The notes: generated from the sequence alone by a model not told the origin. A stretch of DNA of 64,000 nucleotides from Haloplanus sp. CK5-1 (GCF_037201915.1 NZ_CP147505.1:868001-932000); one strand, 5' to 3'. Numbered from the stretch's first letter, positions 35,055 through 44,395 are shown. Made by a program: numbers and translations.

Positions 35055-36455
35055 CTACGCGCGGTCGAGGCGAACGACGAAGACGCTCCCTTCGGGGTCG
35101 TTGTCCTCGACCCACACGTCACCGCCGTACTCCTCGACGAGGGTGTAGACCAGGTACAGCCCCAACCCCGTCCCCTCGCTATCCAGTCCCTTCTCGCCTT
35201 TGCCGAACACCGTCTCCTTCCGGTCGTCGTCGATACCCGGCCCATCGTCTGCGATGCGAACGGTCGCCGTTTCGTCGTCCGCTTCGGCGGTGACGGTGAC
35301 GGTCGGCTCCGCCCGGTCGCTGTGCTGGACGGCGTTGTTCAGCAGGTTCCCGAAGACGGAGCCGAGCATGTCGTTCGCGACCACCTCGACCAGTGGGACG
35401 TTTCCACGGATTCGTATCGTCGCGTCCGGATACGCCGAGACCGCCTCCCGAACCTCCCTGTCCAAGACGTACGACAGGTTCGTCGGTTCGAGATCGGGCC
35501 CCGTCTCGGAGAGGAGCGTCTCCATCAGGTCACCCATCACGTCCGTCAGTTCGATCACGTGCTGGGATCGGCTCCGGATCGTCTCCAGTTGGGGGCGGGC
35601 TGCCTCGTCCACCGCGTCGTCCAGCAAGTCCGTCATCCCTTCGACGAGTTGGATGTCGTTACGGATATCGTGGCGGACGATCCGGTTGAGGAGTTCGAGT
35701 CGCTCGTTTTGCTCCTCGAGCACCCGCTGGTGCTCGCGGGTCTGTGTCACGTCCTTGATGGCGCCGTCGACGTAGGCGTCGTCGTCGGCGTTCTCGAAGT
35801 AACAGACAGTGACCAGCCCCCAGAACGCCTCGTCGGTGTGGGTCCTGAACTCGAATTTCTCCGTGCGGACGCCGCCGTCGGCGGCCTCGTCGAGGAACTC
35901 CACCCAGTCGGTGGGGTCGGCGTACCCCTTCGCCACCTCGGTCGACAGGAGCGTAGCCTTCGAGTGGGCATCGAACAGCTCGACCATCGTCGGGTTGACT
36001 TCGAGGAAGGTGCCGTCCGGTTCGGCAGCCGCCCGGAAGATGCCCGTCGGGACGTGTTCGACCAGTTCCTCGAACCGAGCGAGTTCGTTCCGCCGCCGCC
36101 GCCGTTCGGTGACGTCCCGGACTGTCGTCAGCACGCACGGCTCCCCGGAGAGGTCGATCCGCGACGCCGACAGCTCCGCCCAGAACGGCTCCTCGTCGCG
36201 GCGCTTCATCCGACGCTCTACGGTCCCCTCGTCGACGACCGACGGGGCGGTCTCCGAGGGGTGGCCGTCGGCGACGAGGTCGGTGACCCGCCGACCGACG
36301 AGTTCGTCCCGGTCGAACCCGCTCAATTCGACGAACCGGTCGTTGACGTCGTGGACGACGCCGCTGTCCGGTTCGTGAACGAGCAGCCCGTCCGAGACGT
36401 GATCGAAGAGCTCACGATACCCTCCCTCGACACCGACCGTGAGCGGTTCCGTCAC
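35055..36455 (-). CDS. soluble sensor histidine kinase, two PAS domains
   Basis: The protein is 466 residues with no membrane helices. PAS 1 is at about 11-115, PAS 2 at about 125-238, then the dimerisation helix with His262 in VRHDIRND. The ATPase domain has NLLNNAVQHSD, DDGPGIDD and GTGLGLYLV. The catalytic half closely resembles that of the kinase at 32724, so the two may be paralogues. The start is a GTG, and the TATA box ATATAAAAA (36478-36486, minus strand) lies about 27 bases upstream. Confidence 0.9.
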   Translation of the reverse strand: MTEPLTVGVEGGYRELFDHVSDGLLVHEPDSGVVHDVNDRFVELSGFDRDELVGRRVTDLVADGHPSETAPSVVDEGTVERRMKRRDEEPFWAELSASRIDLSGEPCVLTTVRDVTERRRRRNELARFEELVEHVPTGIFRAAAEPDGTFLEVNPTMVELFDAHSKATLLSTEVAKGYADPTDWVEFLDEAADGGVRTEKFEFRTHTDEAFWGLVTVCYFENADDDAYVDGAIKDVTQTREHQRVLEEQNERLELLNRIVRHDIRNDIQLVEGMTDLLDDAVDEAARPQLETIRSRSQHVIELTDVMGDLMETLLSETGPDLEPTNLSYVLDREVREAVSAYPDATIRIRGNVPLVEVVANDMLGSVFGNLLNNAVQHSDRAEPTVTVTAEADDETATVRIADDGPGIDDDRKETVFGKGEKGLDSEGTGLGLYLVYTLVEEYGGDVWVEDNDPEGSVFVVRLDRA

Positions 36456-36477
36456 GCTCGCCGTTTCGATGCGGCCG

Positions 36478-36486
36478 ATATAAAAA
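36478..36486 (-). promoter_or_regulatory. TATA box for the soluble histidine kinase
   Basis: Read on the minus strand this is TTTTTATAT, centred about 27 bases before the GTG at 36455. It lies just beyond the end of hisH (36501) on the same strand, so the kinase gene has its own promoter and is expected to be leaderless. Confidence 0.55.
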
Positions 36487-36500
36487 ATAGCCTCCGATTA

Positions 36501-37184
36501 TCAGCGTTTGGAACAGACGTCGACGAAGTTGCGCAGGATCGTCAACCCCGTCTCGCCGCTCTTCTCGGGGTGGAACTGCGTCCCGAACACGGTACCAGCC
36601 TCGTTTCCGATCACTGCGGGGAAGGTGCGGCCGTGATCGGTCGTGGCCACGACCGCCCGGTCGTCGTTCGGGGCGGCGTAGTACGAGTGGACGAAGTAGG
36701 CGTACTCGCCGTCGACGGAGCCGCCGCGCCCGCCCTCGACGCCGGTTACGAGCGGATGGTCGCGCTCGACGGAGAGTTCGTTCCAACCCATGTGGGGAAC
36801 CTTCTGTCCCTCGTCGAACCGGACGTTCCGACCGGGGACGAAGTCGAGGCCGACGACTTCGCCTTCGCCGGCGTGGTCGGCCTCCTCGCTCGACGTCAGG
36901 AGCATCTGCATCCCCAGACAGATGCCGAAGACCGGCTGTCCGCGCTCGACGGAGTCGGTCAATGCCTCCCGGTACGGCCCGGCGTTCTCCATTCCCTCGC
37001 GGAACGCGCCGACCCCCGGCAGGACGACGCCGTCGGCGGCGGCGAAGTCGTCGGGGTCGTCGGTGATCGTCACGTCCGCGCCGGCGCGTTCGAGGCCGCG
37101 CGTGGCCGACCGGAGGTTGCCGAGGCCGTAGTCGACGATGACCACGTCCGCGAGCGCCCCCGCCGGCGGTTCGGACAGGCTCAT
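36501..37184 (-). CDS. hisH: imidazole glycerol phosphate synthase glutaminase subunit HisH
   Basis: The protein is 227 residues. It releases ammonia from glutamine for HisF in histidine synthesis. The class I glutaminase triad is present: Cys89 in GICLGMQML, His205 and Glu207 in FHPEKSG. The N-terminal VVIVDYGLGNLRS and PGVGAF are typical. The ATG at 37184 gives the normal length. The frame stays open to a GTG at 37301, and this extra part is discussed as a finding. HisF is not in the window. Confidence 0.94.
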   Translation of the reverse strand: MSLSEPPAGALADVVIVDYGLGNLRSATRGLERAGADVTITDDPDDFAAADGVVLPGVGAFREGMENAGPYREALTDSVERGQPVFGICLGMQMLLTSSEEADHAGEGEVVGLDFVPGRNVRFDEGQKVPHMGWNELSVERDHPLVTGVEGGRGGSVDGEYAYFVHSYYAAPNDDRAVVATTDHGRTFPAVIGNEAGTVFGTQFHPEKSGETGLTILRNFVDVCSKR

Positions 37185-37537
37185 ACCACCCCTTCGTCGG
37201 CGGCCGACAAGTGGGTTTCCGTTCGATCGGTCGACGTATCGTCGGCGGTCGTCCAAGGGTAATTCGATGACTTCTTCACCGGGCTCGACAGCTGCCACCA
37301 TCGCCGCTGGGACGTCGTTTCCACGGTTGTGGAGTGTTGCGAGTACCTAGTCGCCACTCATCCCGGGCCCCCCGTCGGTCAAGTAGCACTACATCGACTT
37401 TGTCACTTCTCGTGTCCAGTACCTCTTGACCTGTACTCGCTGTGAAAATCCCGCAGCTATCCTTCAGTGACCCAATACACGTTCCAGACGACTGTGAGTG
37501 GCTACTACGGATGGCCAAATATACTCTCGTCAGCCAG
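37185..37537. other. gap between hisH and the transducer gene; likely edge of an inserted island
   Basis: No confident gene. On the minus strand the hisH frame is open back to 37301 and, past one TAG, to an ATG at 37361; its translation (ATLHNRGNDVPAAMV and following) looks protein-like. From about 37365 to 37537 the sequence is less GC-rich and holds nothing I recognise. The change in composition fits the left border of the island. Confidence 0.45.
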
Positions 37538-39010
37538 TTACGGCGATGTCTGTGTTCTGGTCGTGACGTTCCGTACCGAGTCTTCGAGTTCCTGCAGCAT
37601 CGTCGTTTGTGCTTCAGTATTTGACACGATTTGGTCGACCGACTGTGAAATCTCATCAGACATCTCGACCGCCTCATCGATCATCGCGGCGATCTCCTCC
37701 GCACTCGCAGCCTGATCGTTGGTCGCATCCGAAACCTGCCCGATGCCCTCCGTCGCCTCCGTAATCGCAGCCACGATTTCGTCGAACCGAGTCATCGCAT
37801 CCTCGACCTGGTCGATTCCCTCCTCGATCTGTTCGGTCGTCGCCACCAGATTCGAGACCGTCTCGTCGGTCTCCGACTGTATCTCGTTCACCATCTCCTC
37901 GATATCACTGGCGTGCTCCTGAGACTCCTCGGCAAGATCCTTGACCTCGTCGGCCACCACCGCAAATCCGTCACCGGCTTCCCCAGCCCGTGCCGCCTCG
38001 ATCGACGCGTTCAACGCCAACATGTTCGTCTGCTCGGCGATATCCGAAATCACCTCCACGATCTCGTCGATGTCGTCGATCCGGCGTTGAAGCCCCTGAA
38101 CGTCATCCGCAACGTCGTCCGCCGACATCGCAACGTCTTCCATCACATCGACAGCGTCATCCGCAGCACTGTTCCCCGACTCCGCGAGATCCGTCGCGTG
38201 TTCGCTCGTCTCGACGACCTCGTCAGCTGTCGATGCAATCTCTTCGACAGTCGCCGAGAGATTCGACACCTCGTCAGCGATGGTATTCATACTCTCAGCC
38301 TGGTCGGTAGTCACCGAGTTGATCTCCTCGGAGCGTTCCGCCACAGCTTCCGATGACTGCTTGATTTGAGTGACGTCCTCGTAGACCTCGGTAATATGCT
38401 CCTCGAGAGCGGCACCCATCTCATTCAACTCGTCGACAATTCCGAGGAACTCGTCCTCGAGGAGTGTGTCTTCTCGGTTATACTCGACGCGCGCCGAGAA
38501 CTCTCCCGCTCCGTAGGCATCAATAGTATCGACGAGCTCAGTGAACAGCGTCTCGAGCTCCTGTTGATACCGGGCGGAATCCGAGCGATCCTGAACGATT
38601 TCTAGGACACCGATGAACTCCTCGTTCCGGTAGACTGGCGTCGCGAGGAACCAGATCTCGGTCCCGTCGATAACGCTCGTATCTTCGTAGACGTATTCAC
38701 CGCTCAACAGCGCGTACTCTTGATTTGCAAGCGAGACGCCGTCGTATTCCTCGTGGGTGGCGTCGGGCCGTTCGACGACTTTCTCAGCGAGCGTCAACGA
38801 TCGCTGGTCTGCGCCGTACAACTCTGCCCCAAGAGCCGTACTACCCAGAACTTGAGACCGGGGCGCGTTCAGCAGTTCGGCAATTTGCTCGTCCCACGCA
38901 ACGACCTGTCCGTCGTCATCGAGTGCGAACGCTGGCAGATCGAGTGTATCGAGAACGACTTGTAAACTGTACTGCGTTGAGGGACTGGCTTCGAGATCGG
39001 CCTGACCCAT
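37538..39010 (-). CDS. soluble methyl-accepting transducer (Htr-like) with PAS domain
   Basis: The protein is 490 residues with no membrane helices. A PAS-like sensor lies at about 15-140 (LDLPAFALDDDGQVVAWDEQI), then a long coiled coil, then the highly conserved signalling tip around residues 320-355 (EQTNMLALNASIEAARAG) and the return helix ending in polar residues. It should signal to CheA/CheW from the cytoplasm, responding to an internal or redox signal. It lies alone, without other che genes. The start is set by a strong TATA box 27 bases upstream. Confidence 0.92.
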   Translation of the reverse strand: MGQADLEASPSTQYSLQVVLDTLDLPAFALDDDGQVVAWDEQIAELLNAPRSQVLGSTALGAELYGADQRSLTLAEKVVERPDATHEEYDGVSLANQEYALLSGEYVYEDTSVIDGTEIWFLATPVYRNEEFIGVLEIVQDRSDSARYQQELETLFTELVDTIDAYGAGEFSARVEYNREDTLLEDEFLGIVDELNEMGAALEEHITEVYEDVTQIKQSSEAVAERSEEINSVTTDQAESMNTIADEVSNLSATVEEIASTADEVVETSEHATDLAESGNSAADDAVDVMEDVAMSADDVADDVQGLQRRIDDIDEIVEVISDIAEQTNMLALNASIEAARAGEAGDGFAVVADEVKDLAEESQEHASDIEEMVNEIQSETDETVSNLVATTEQIEEGIDQVEDAMTRFDEIVAAITEATEGIGQVSDATNDQAASAEEIAAMIDEAVEMSDEISQSVDQIVSNTEAQTTMLQELEDSVRNVTTRTQTSP

Positions 39011-39031
39011 ACACCTCGCTTGGTTGATTGG

Positions 39032-39040
39032 ATATATAAA
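39032..39040 (-). promoter_or_regulatory. TATA box for the transducer gene
   Basis: On the minus strand the sequence is TTTATATAT, centred 26 bases before the ATG at 39010. It supports a leaderless start there and rules out the longer in-frame starts up to 39220. Confidence 0.6.
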
Positions 39041-39194
39041 TGGGGCGAGTATTCCTATGGATTGATACTGAGTAATCTGTATTGTGGGTGAAGCGACTGT
39101 TAACAAGTGAACACGGCGTTTCGGGGGTACGCTGGGCACGTGACGACACTCCGGCACCAGTGGAGACTGCCTCTCCAGGGCCCAGCGAATCACT

Positions 39195-39280
39195 CTATAG
39201 TAGCCTTTGTAAGTCATCACACACCTGATCGCATGACTGCGTTCGATCAGGTGTGCGGACAGTTACAAACGCTACTATAG
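39195..39280. repeat. 86-bp imperfect palindrome, MITE-like or fused IS ends
   Basis: The two 43-base arms meet at 39237/39238. Both outer ends read CTATAGTAGC inwards; both arms then have TTTGTAA and CACACCTGATCG in register. About three quarters of positions match in my alignment. Such a structure is typical of two terminal inverted repeats of an insertion sequence with no body between them. I cannot name the IS with certainty. Confidence 0.8.
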
Positions 39281-39987
39281 TCAGCACCCTGGAAGATTCG
39301 CGTCCCGAACAGATCCGGGAATTCACTCAACTCCGCCGTCGGTTCCACGAAAGCAGGCGTAGAAGATAGCATAAGGAGCCATCGCCGCTCAAGGAACTGT
39401 CTGACAACGTATATGTAGGGGTATCGAAACCTCGGTAACTGGAATATGGCCGTTTCGCTCACAGATCCAGCATGTGTGGACTTACGAGCCACGATAATAG
39501 GCACTCTAAATTACAAACACGCCAGGAATTGTACGAAACTCGAAGAATCTACGGGCGGACCCTGGTGCCACGCACACGTCGACGAAACCCGTCTCGACGT
39601 GGGAGTGATCTGTCCAAAACACATGCTCGCAGGATTCTCACTGAAGCACCAGGCCACGGCACTAATACCCTCCCACGGCTAAAACTACGGAAGTCCCGGA
39701 CACAGGCCGGGCAGTCCACGGCGGGAGGGTCCCCACTCGTACGCGGTGGGATTGTGGGCCGTGCCAGCACGGCTCCCAACCGAGATAGCGGGTTTCATCG
39801 ACCCCCGCGAAGGGTGTGTCTCCCTCCCTCGGAATCACAACCGACGAACGCGGAAACAATCAACGATTCGCTGGCTGTCGGCTTCACGCTGCGACTGACG
39901 TCGTGGACTTCCGCCGCGACACTCGATACCTCGAACTAATACGACCCAGACCCACTCTATTACCGACCGAGTCCGTCCAAACAGCCG
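39281..39987. other. decayed intergenic stretch, no confident gene
   Basis: About 700 bases between the palindrome and the transducer fragment. Short open frames exist on both strands, but none has a family motif, a promoter in the right place or a consistent codon pattern. The sequence at 39660-39830 is rich in small GC-rich inverted repeats (for example GGAAGTCCCGGACACAGG and its surroundings), as expected for mobile-element debris. Confidence 0.45.
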
Positions 39988-40150
39988 CTAGGTGGATTCG
40001 TCGTCAAGACGGGTGACACTGTCCTGGATTTCTCGTATGTTGGCGGCTTGTTCTTCGTTTGCGGCTGCGATATCCCCTACCTGGGCGGCGACTCGTTCGG
40101 ACTGCTTTACTTGCTCGTCGATTATGCTGGCGGATTGGGCGTACCGCCGA
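39988..40150 (-). pseudogene. 3' fragment of a second methyl-accepting transducer gene
   Basis: On the minus strand, ending at the TAG at 39988-39990, the translation reads IIDEQVKQSERVAAQVGDIA and then AANEEQAANIREIQDSVTRL before a short acidic end. This is a typical transducer C-terminal coiled coil with the heptad pattern and the Ala/Gln/Glu-rich methylation-helix character. The frame loses its transducer character beyond about 40150, and no signalling tip or start is present. It is not a copy of the intact transducer's end, so it is the remnant of a different gene. Confidence 0.7.
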
Positions 40151-40289
40151 ATTTTGCCGAATAGAAGTCGCGTCTCGGTTACGGGACTGGCGTCCTTCCT
40201 GTGTTACATGCAGAGTGGCCTATCCGCCGATAGGAGCGGCCCGCTGAATAGAAGGCTGGAAGACCGTATTACTCACAGTCGTCTCCATA

Positions 40290-40300
40290 TATTTATTAAT
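40290..40300 (+). promoter_or_regulatory. possible promoter for the large lipoprotein gene
   Basis: ATATATTTATT at about 40290 is the best TATA-like element before the gene at 40458. A transcript would begin near 40318 and carry a leader of about 140 bases. A Shine-Dalgarno-like GGAGAGGTG lies just before the ATG, as expected for a leadered mRNA. Confidence 0.4.
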
Positions 40301-40457
40301 AGGGACTGCCATGTAGCCCACCATGTCAATAGTTACAAATACCAGGAAAAGACGATCGAGAGGTGGAGTCCACGACCGGTATGCGTCGGGTCCGCCTCGA
40401 CCCACGGGGCGGCATGGCTAATCGGAGGAGTGAACTCCCGGAGAGGTGTGACGGACG

Positions 40458-43355
40458 ATGACTGACCGCGAGGAGGACGCGGGTGACAAGACTGACCGAA
40501 GGGGGTCTGTGCTGCCGTCGCGGCGGGCACTGCTGTCGTCCGTCGCCGCCATCGGCACAGCAACCGGCCTCGCAGGCTGTTCGAATCCGTTCGGAGGTGT
40601 CAGGTCTGTGGCGGCCACGCCGGTTGTCCTCTCCCCACGCGGACAGGGGCTGCTCGGGCTGTCGGCGTTCGAGTTCGAGGCGACGACCCGGACGGTGACC
40701 CCGGAGGACGCCCCGGCGGAGGTGGAAGTGACCAGCTACCTCGCGGTCCACGGCGGCCCGGAGGAGCCCGACCGACTCCCGGTACGGTTCGACGTCAGCG
40801 AGTCGGCCGCCCACGCGCTGGGCACACTCGCCGTGCCCGCACCCGACCTCCTCGGCCAGAGCCTCAACCCGGTCGCCGAACAGCCGTTCCCCGAACTCCT
40901 GACCGGCGAGCGCGGCCGACGGTTGGTCAGCCGCGCGGGCGTCCTCGACAGCCCGGAGTTCGACTGGGTCCGGGGACCGACGCGGGTTGGCACCGACGAC
41001 GGCGAACTGCTCGGGACGGGGACGACCGCCGAAAGCTATCTCGGCGTCGTCTCCGACGGCGACGCCACCCGGACGCTGCTGAGCCAGCTTACCCGGGTCG
41101 ACAACGAAGGAGACGTGGTGCTGGTCGGCGAGTTCGTCTGGCGTGCCACCCCTGCGGGCGCCATCGAGACGGACGAGGACTGCGCCGACGACGATTGCCA
41201 GCTGCCGATCGAACAGTTGGGGGCGTTCTTGGACCGGCTCACGACCGGTTGGGGGCACGTCGACATCTGCGGTCCGCTGAGCGACGATCCGACCGGCGGT
41301 GTGGGCGCCTGCGAGTTCGACACCCCCACGGCGGTCCCACAGCTCTCGGTGACGAACGTCCGGGTCGTCCAGCAGGTCGAGAGTACCCGCGTCGAGGAGA
41401 CGGGTAGCAACCCGACGATCAGGCACCAAGAGCCGGATCCGGACCTCGTACGGGGAGAGAACTCCGCCGTTGTCTTCGAGTTCGACACGCTCGACAACCT
41501 CGACGCGATGGGGTCGGGCACCGAGTTCCATATCGACGTGTTCAGCGGCGACTCCGGCGGAAACGCCCGCTATCAGCGGGCGGGGACGATCAGCCTCTCG
41601 AAGAACGACCTCGAGGACATCGCCGGGGGCGAGCACACCATCTCCGTGCTGCACGACCTCTCGAAGTTCGGGAGCGACGGCAATCCGGTGTTCGAACTGG
41701 AGACCGGCGAGGTGAAGTTCAGCCCTCGGTCGTCGGGGTACGTCCTCGACTCCGGGGTCAAGACGACCCACGTCGTCCTCCCGAAAAACATCAGGGATGT
41801 CGCGCCACTGCGGGTGGGGTTCATCCCCCTCGTGGACGCCCCACGGAGCCTGTTCAAGAGTCCGGGCGACAGGTACGGCGACGCGAGTGGGCTGCCGAGG
41901 GTCCCGCTGGACACGTACAAGACCATGACGGAGTACCTCCAGCGGGTGTACCCCGGTGACGTCGTCACCTACCTCCACCAGAATCAGCCGTTCCCCGGCG
42001 ACGCGACGAAGGCGCTGGGCGGAATGAACAAGGAGATGGCCGAGGTGGACAACGCGCTGCACAACATCGCGACCGGCGGCTGGCTGACCAACGGCAATTT
42101 CCCGAACGGCGGGACACTGCGGACGGACGGCCGCAACCGGTCGGCAGTGGTCTCTGACATCCGGCAGAACGGGTTCGACGTTACCGTAGCCATCGTTCCG
42201 GGCGTCGCCGTCAACAACTCCGGCGCGTCCGACTACTACGGCTACCACGGCAATCCCGACTGGGCCGGCGTGGCGTTCGGCGCCAACGCCGCCGTCTCGT
42301 CCGTCGGCGTGCTCCCGAGCGGCGACGGCCAGGCGGTTAGCCACACGGTCGCCCAGGAAATCGGCCACTTCTTTCAGGACGACTACCTCGGACCGTCGCC
42401 GGACCACCCGATGGCACAGCGCCGCGACAGCGATACGAACGCGGCCGCCAACGGCGACCCCCTCGACGCATCCCACGCCCGCCACAAGGGCTCCAGCAAC
42501 GACGGCATCAGCGGGAAGGACGATCCGGGCGTCGAATCGGTCGGCTACGACCTGGAGGACGGGTTCCGCAACGTCCAGTTGTTCACGAACTACGACGGGA
42601 GCTTCGAGAGCCGGGGGCGGACGCCGTACAACAGCATGGATACCGTCCCGAGCTACATGAGCTACACCGGCGTCGACTCGGAGGTGTGGGCCGACGCCCG
42701 CATCCACCAGCAGCTCATCGACACCGGAACCGGCGAGCAGTGGAACGCTGGCCTGTTCGGCAACAGCAACGCCAACACGATGCTGACGGCGACGGGCCGG
42801 GTCGCGGAGGACGGCACCGTCCGGTACGAGGACGTGTGGACGATGGAGGGGTACGAGCGCTACGTCGACGACGAGGCCAACCCCGTCGAGGTCGCACTCC
42901 TCGGTCCCGACAGGGAGGAACTGGTCAGTGCCCGCGTCCCGGTGGCGGTGGGCGCCACCCACGACCACAGCCACGCCGAGACGCCACACCAGCCGATGTT
43001 CACTCTCCCATTCGAGTCGGGTGGAGTGCACGTCCGGACCACCTACGACGATCGCACGACAACGATGAACCCAGTGGTGCGCAGCGTCCGCGACGCCGTC
43101 CGACGGGTCCCTGATCGGGGGTTCGCCGGGGAGCACGATGCCGCCCGGAAGCGAATCGGGGCGGCGCTGGAAGAGGTCGCCGGTGCGATGGCGAGGGGTG
43201 ACTACGACGAGGCAGCGGCCGTGATGGACGGCGAAGTCCGCGAGCGCATCGGGGAGTCCCTCGTCGAGTACGAGGCGGCGCTCGACCAGCGAACGCCGGC
43301 CGCAATGGCGGACCTACTTGACAAGATGGTCGAACGGCTGGTGGCGGCCCGATAG
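40458..43355 (+). CDS. large Tat lipoprotein with degenerate metalloprotease-like motif
   Basis: The protein is 965 residues. Twin arginines (SRRALLSS, 21-28) precede a hydrophobic stretch and the lipobox LAGC with Cys41, so Tat export and lipid anchoring are expected. The first 450 residues are beta-rich without known motifs. Around 625-650 the sequence AQEIGHFFQDDYLG resembles the HExxH helix of secreted metalloproteases, but the first His is Gln633 (E634, H637 present). A helical segment forms the end (about 880-965). It may be an inactive protease-like binding protein. It is flanked by lower-GC sequence and decayed genes. Confidence 0.75.
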   Translation: MTDREEDAGDKTDRRGSVLPSRRALLSSVAAIGTATGLAGCSNPFGGVRSVAATPVVLSPRGQGLLGLSAFEFEATTRTVTPEDAPAEVEVTSYLAVHGGPEEPDRLPVRFDVSESAAHALGTLAVPAPDLLGQSLNPVAEQPFPELLTGERGRRLVSRAGVLDSPEFDWVRGPTRVGTDDGELLGTGTTAESYLGVVSDGDATRTLLSQLTRVDNEGDVVLVGEFVWRATPAGAIETDEDCADDDCQLPIEQLGAFLDRLTTGWGHVDICGPLSDDPTGGVGACEFDTPTAVPQLSVTNVRVVQQVESTRVEETGSNPTIRHQEPDPDLVRGENSAVVFEFDTLDNLDAMGSGTEFHIDVFSGDSGGNARYQRAGTISLSKNDLEDIAGGEHTISVLHDLSKFGSDGNPVFELETGEVKFSPRSSGYVLDSGVKTTHVVLPKNIRDVAPLRVGFIPLVDAPRSLFKSPGDRYGDASGLPRVPLDTYKTMTEYLQRVYPGDVVTYLHQNQPFPGDATKALGGMNKEMAEVDNALHNIATGGWLTNGNFPNGGTLRTDGRNRSAVVSDIRQNGFDVTVAIVPGVAVNNSGASDYYGYHGNPDWAGVAFGANAAVSSVGVLPSGDGQAVSHTVAQEIGHFFQDDYLGPSPDHPMAQRRDSDTNAAANGDPLDASHARHKGSSNDGISGKDDPGVESVGYDLEDGFRNVQLFTNYDGSFESRGRTPYNSMDTVPSYMSYTGVDSEVWADARIHQQLIDTGTGEQWNAGLFGNSNANTMLTATGRVAEDGTVRYEDVWTMEGYERYVDDEANPVEVALLGPDREELVSARVPVAVGATHDHSHAETPHQPMFTLPFESGGVHVRTTYDDRTTTMNPVVRSVRDAVRRVPDRGFAGEHDAARKRIGAALEEVAGAMARGDYDEAAAVMDGEVRERIGESLVEYEAALDQRTPAAMADLLDKMVERLVAAR

Positions 43356-43620
43356 CGACTGCCGTAGCTCCGAGGACCCTTCCGGACAATCACGCAGTCG
43401 GTGATCGAACTAACGTGGCGAGATATATCTCCCGAAGGCCTCGCCGAGGCCCACAAACGGGGATGGGTTCCAGCGGCTGTACCGAATCGAAGCCGCGTAT
43501 ACAGCGGTTCTACCCGAGAGCCACGGTGGGCGATCCGGAAGGCGTTGGGCGGCTCTCTAAGTCTGCAAGTCACTGAGTTGACACGGAAAGAAATAATACG
43601 GGCGACTTGTAAACTCTGTC

Positions 43621-43839
43621 ATGACAACAATTAACAAAGGAATCTGGATGTGGCGTCAAGTGAAGCGAATTATCTCCGCCGGGTTGTTCGGTGGAGGCGC
43701 CTATCTGCTGTACACCGGGGACGTCCAAGGACCCGTAATGCTGTTTTTCGGGGCATTGCTGGCCGGCGGGGGGTTGTTCGGGGCACTGTTCCCATCAAAG
43801 GTAAACTTCTTCGGGGATTCGGGGGATGACGCATATTAG
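43621..43839 (+). CDS. small membrane protein
   Basis: The protein is 72 residues. A polar N-terminus (TTINKGIWMWRQVKR) leads to a glycine-rich hydrophobic helix at about 18-33 and a second at about 38-57, with a polar, acidic C-terminus. AAATAATAC about 30 bases upstream is a good TATA box, so the ATG at 43621 is probably the true leaderless start. The family is not recognised. It lies in the same island as the large lipoprotein. Confidence 0.6.
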   Translation: MTTINKGIWMWRQVKRIISAGLFGGGAYLLYTGDVQGPVMLFFGALLAGGGLFGALFPSKVNFFGDSGDDAY

Positions 43840-44395
43840 CGTGACGAATGGTCTCCATTCAAGCCAACAGTGTGACCGTAGGACACCCGAGACGAACGGC
43901 GTATCACGCCGGACGCTCGCGCTGTATGTCCCAGCGTCCTCCCGATAGCTGCTTGAGTGTTCGGTTCATCCGTGCTGCATAGCGGGCGCGAGTGCAGCGA
44001 GGAGCACGGAGAGGCGTCGGTACAAGCCACGACCCACGATCGGGTCTGTGGTCCAGTCACCACCACTTATTTTCAACTTACAATAGAGTAGAATCTACGA
44101 TGGTTCGACGAAGGTCAACGGAGATCCGACATTCCCCAAGGAGTTGACTGATCTCGGCGAGCAACGGGCCGCCGAATTCTACGATTCAATATGATGCCAG
44201 CAGTCTGCCCTCCCCCTCCGTGCGCATTTTCACTCTTGACTACTGTCTGCGGGCGAACTTTGGCCCTCAGCGGTCGTGCTGTATACAGCCTCTGTATCTT
44301 GCACCGCCCGCCAGAACAATATCTAATCCAACACTCATTCCCCGGATAGCACCGCAGCAACTCTCCTGTGACTATCCCTCTGACGTGCTAGTTGG
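43840..44395. other. right edge of the island, no confident gene
   Basis: About 550 bases with no supported gene. A short plus-strand frame ending at the TGA at 44192-44194 reads TFPKELTDLGEQRAAEFYDS in a protein-like way but has no start and may be the tail of a lost gene. The composition returns to core GC content at about 44400, where the uracil-DNA glycosylase gene ends. Confidence 0.4.

Noticed and set aside
39472-39939. Plus-strand frame of 155 codons in the decayed region
   Set aside because: Arg/Thr/Ser-rich, no motif, no promoter. Looks like noncoding debris.
40326-43136. Minus-strand open frame of 936 codons opposite the large lipoprotein
   Set aside because: The plus strand has a Tat signal, lipobox and balanced protein composition. 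The minus frame is Val/Arg/Asp-rich and motif-free.
43401-43634. Plus-strand frame of 77 codons upstream of the small membrane protein
   Set aside because: GTG start without promoter, odd composition, and it overlaps the promoter and start of a better-supported gene.
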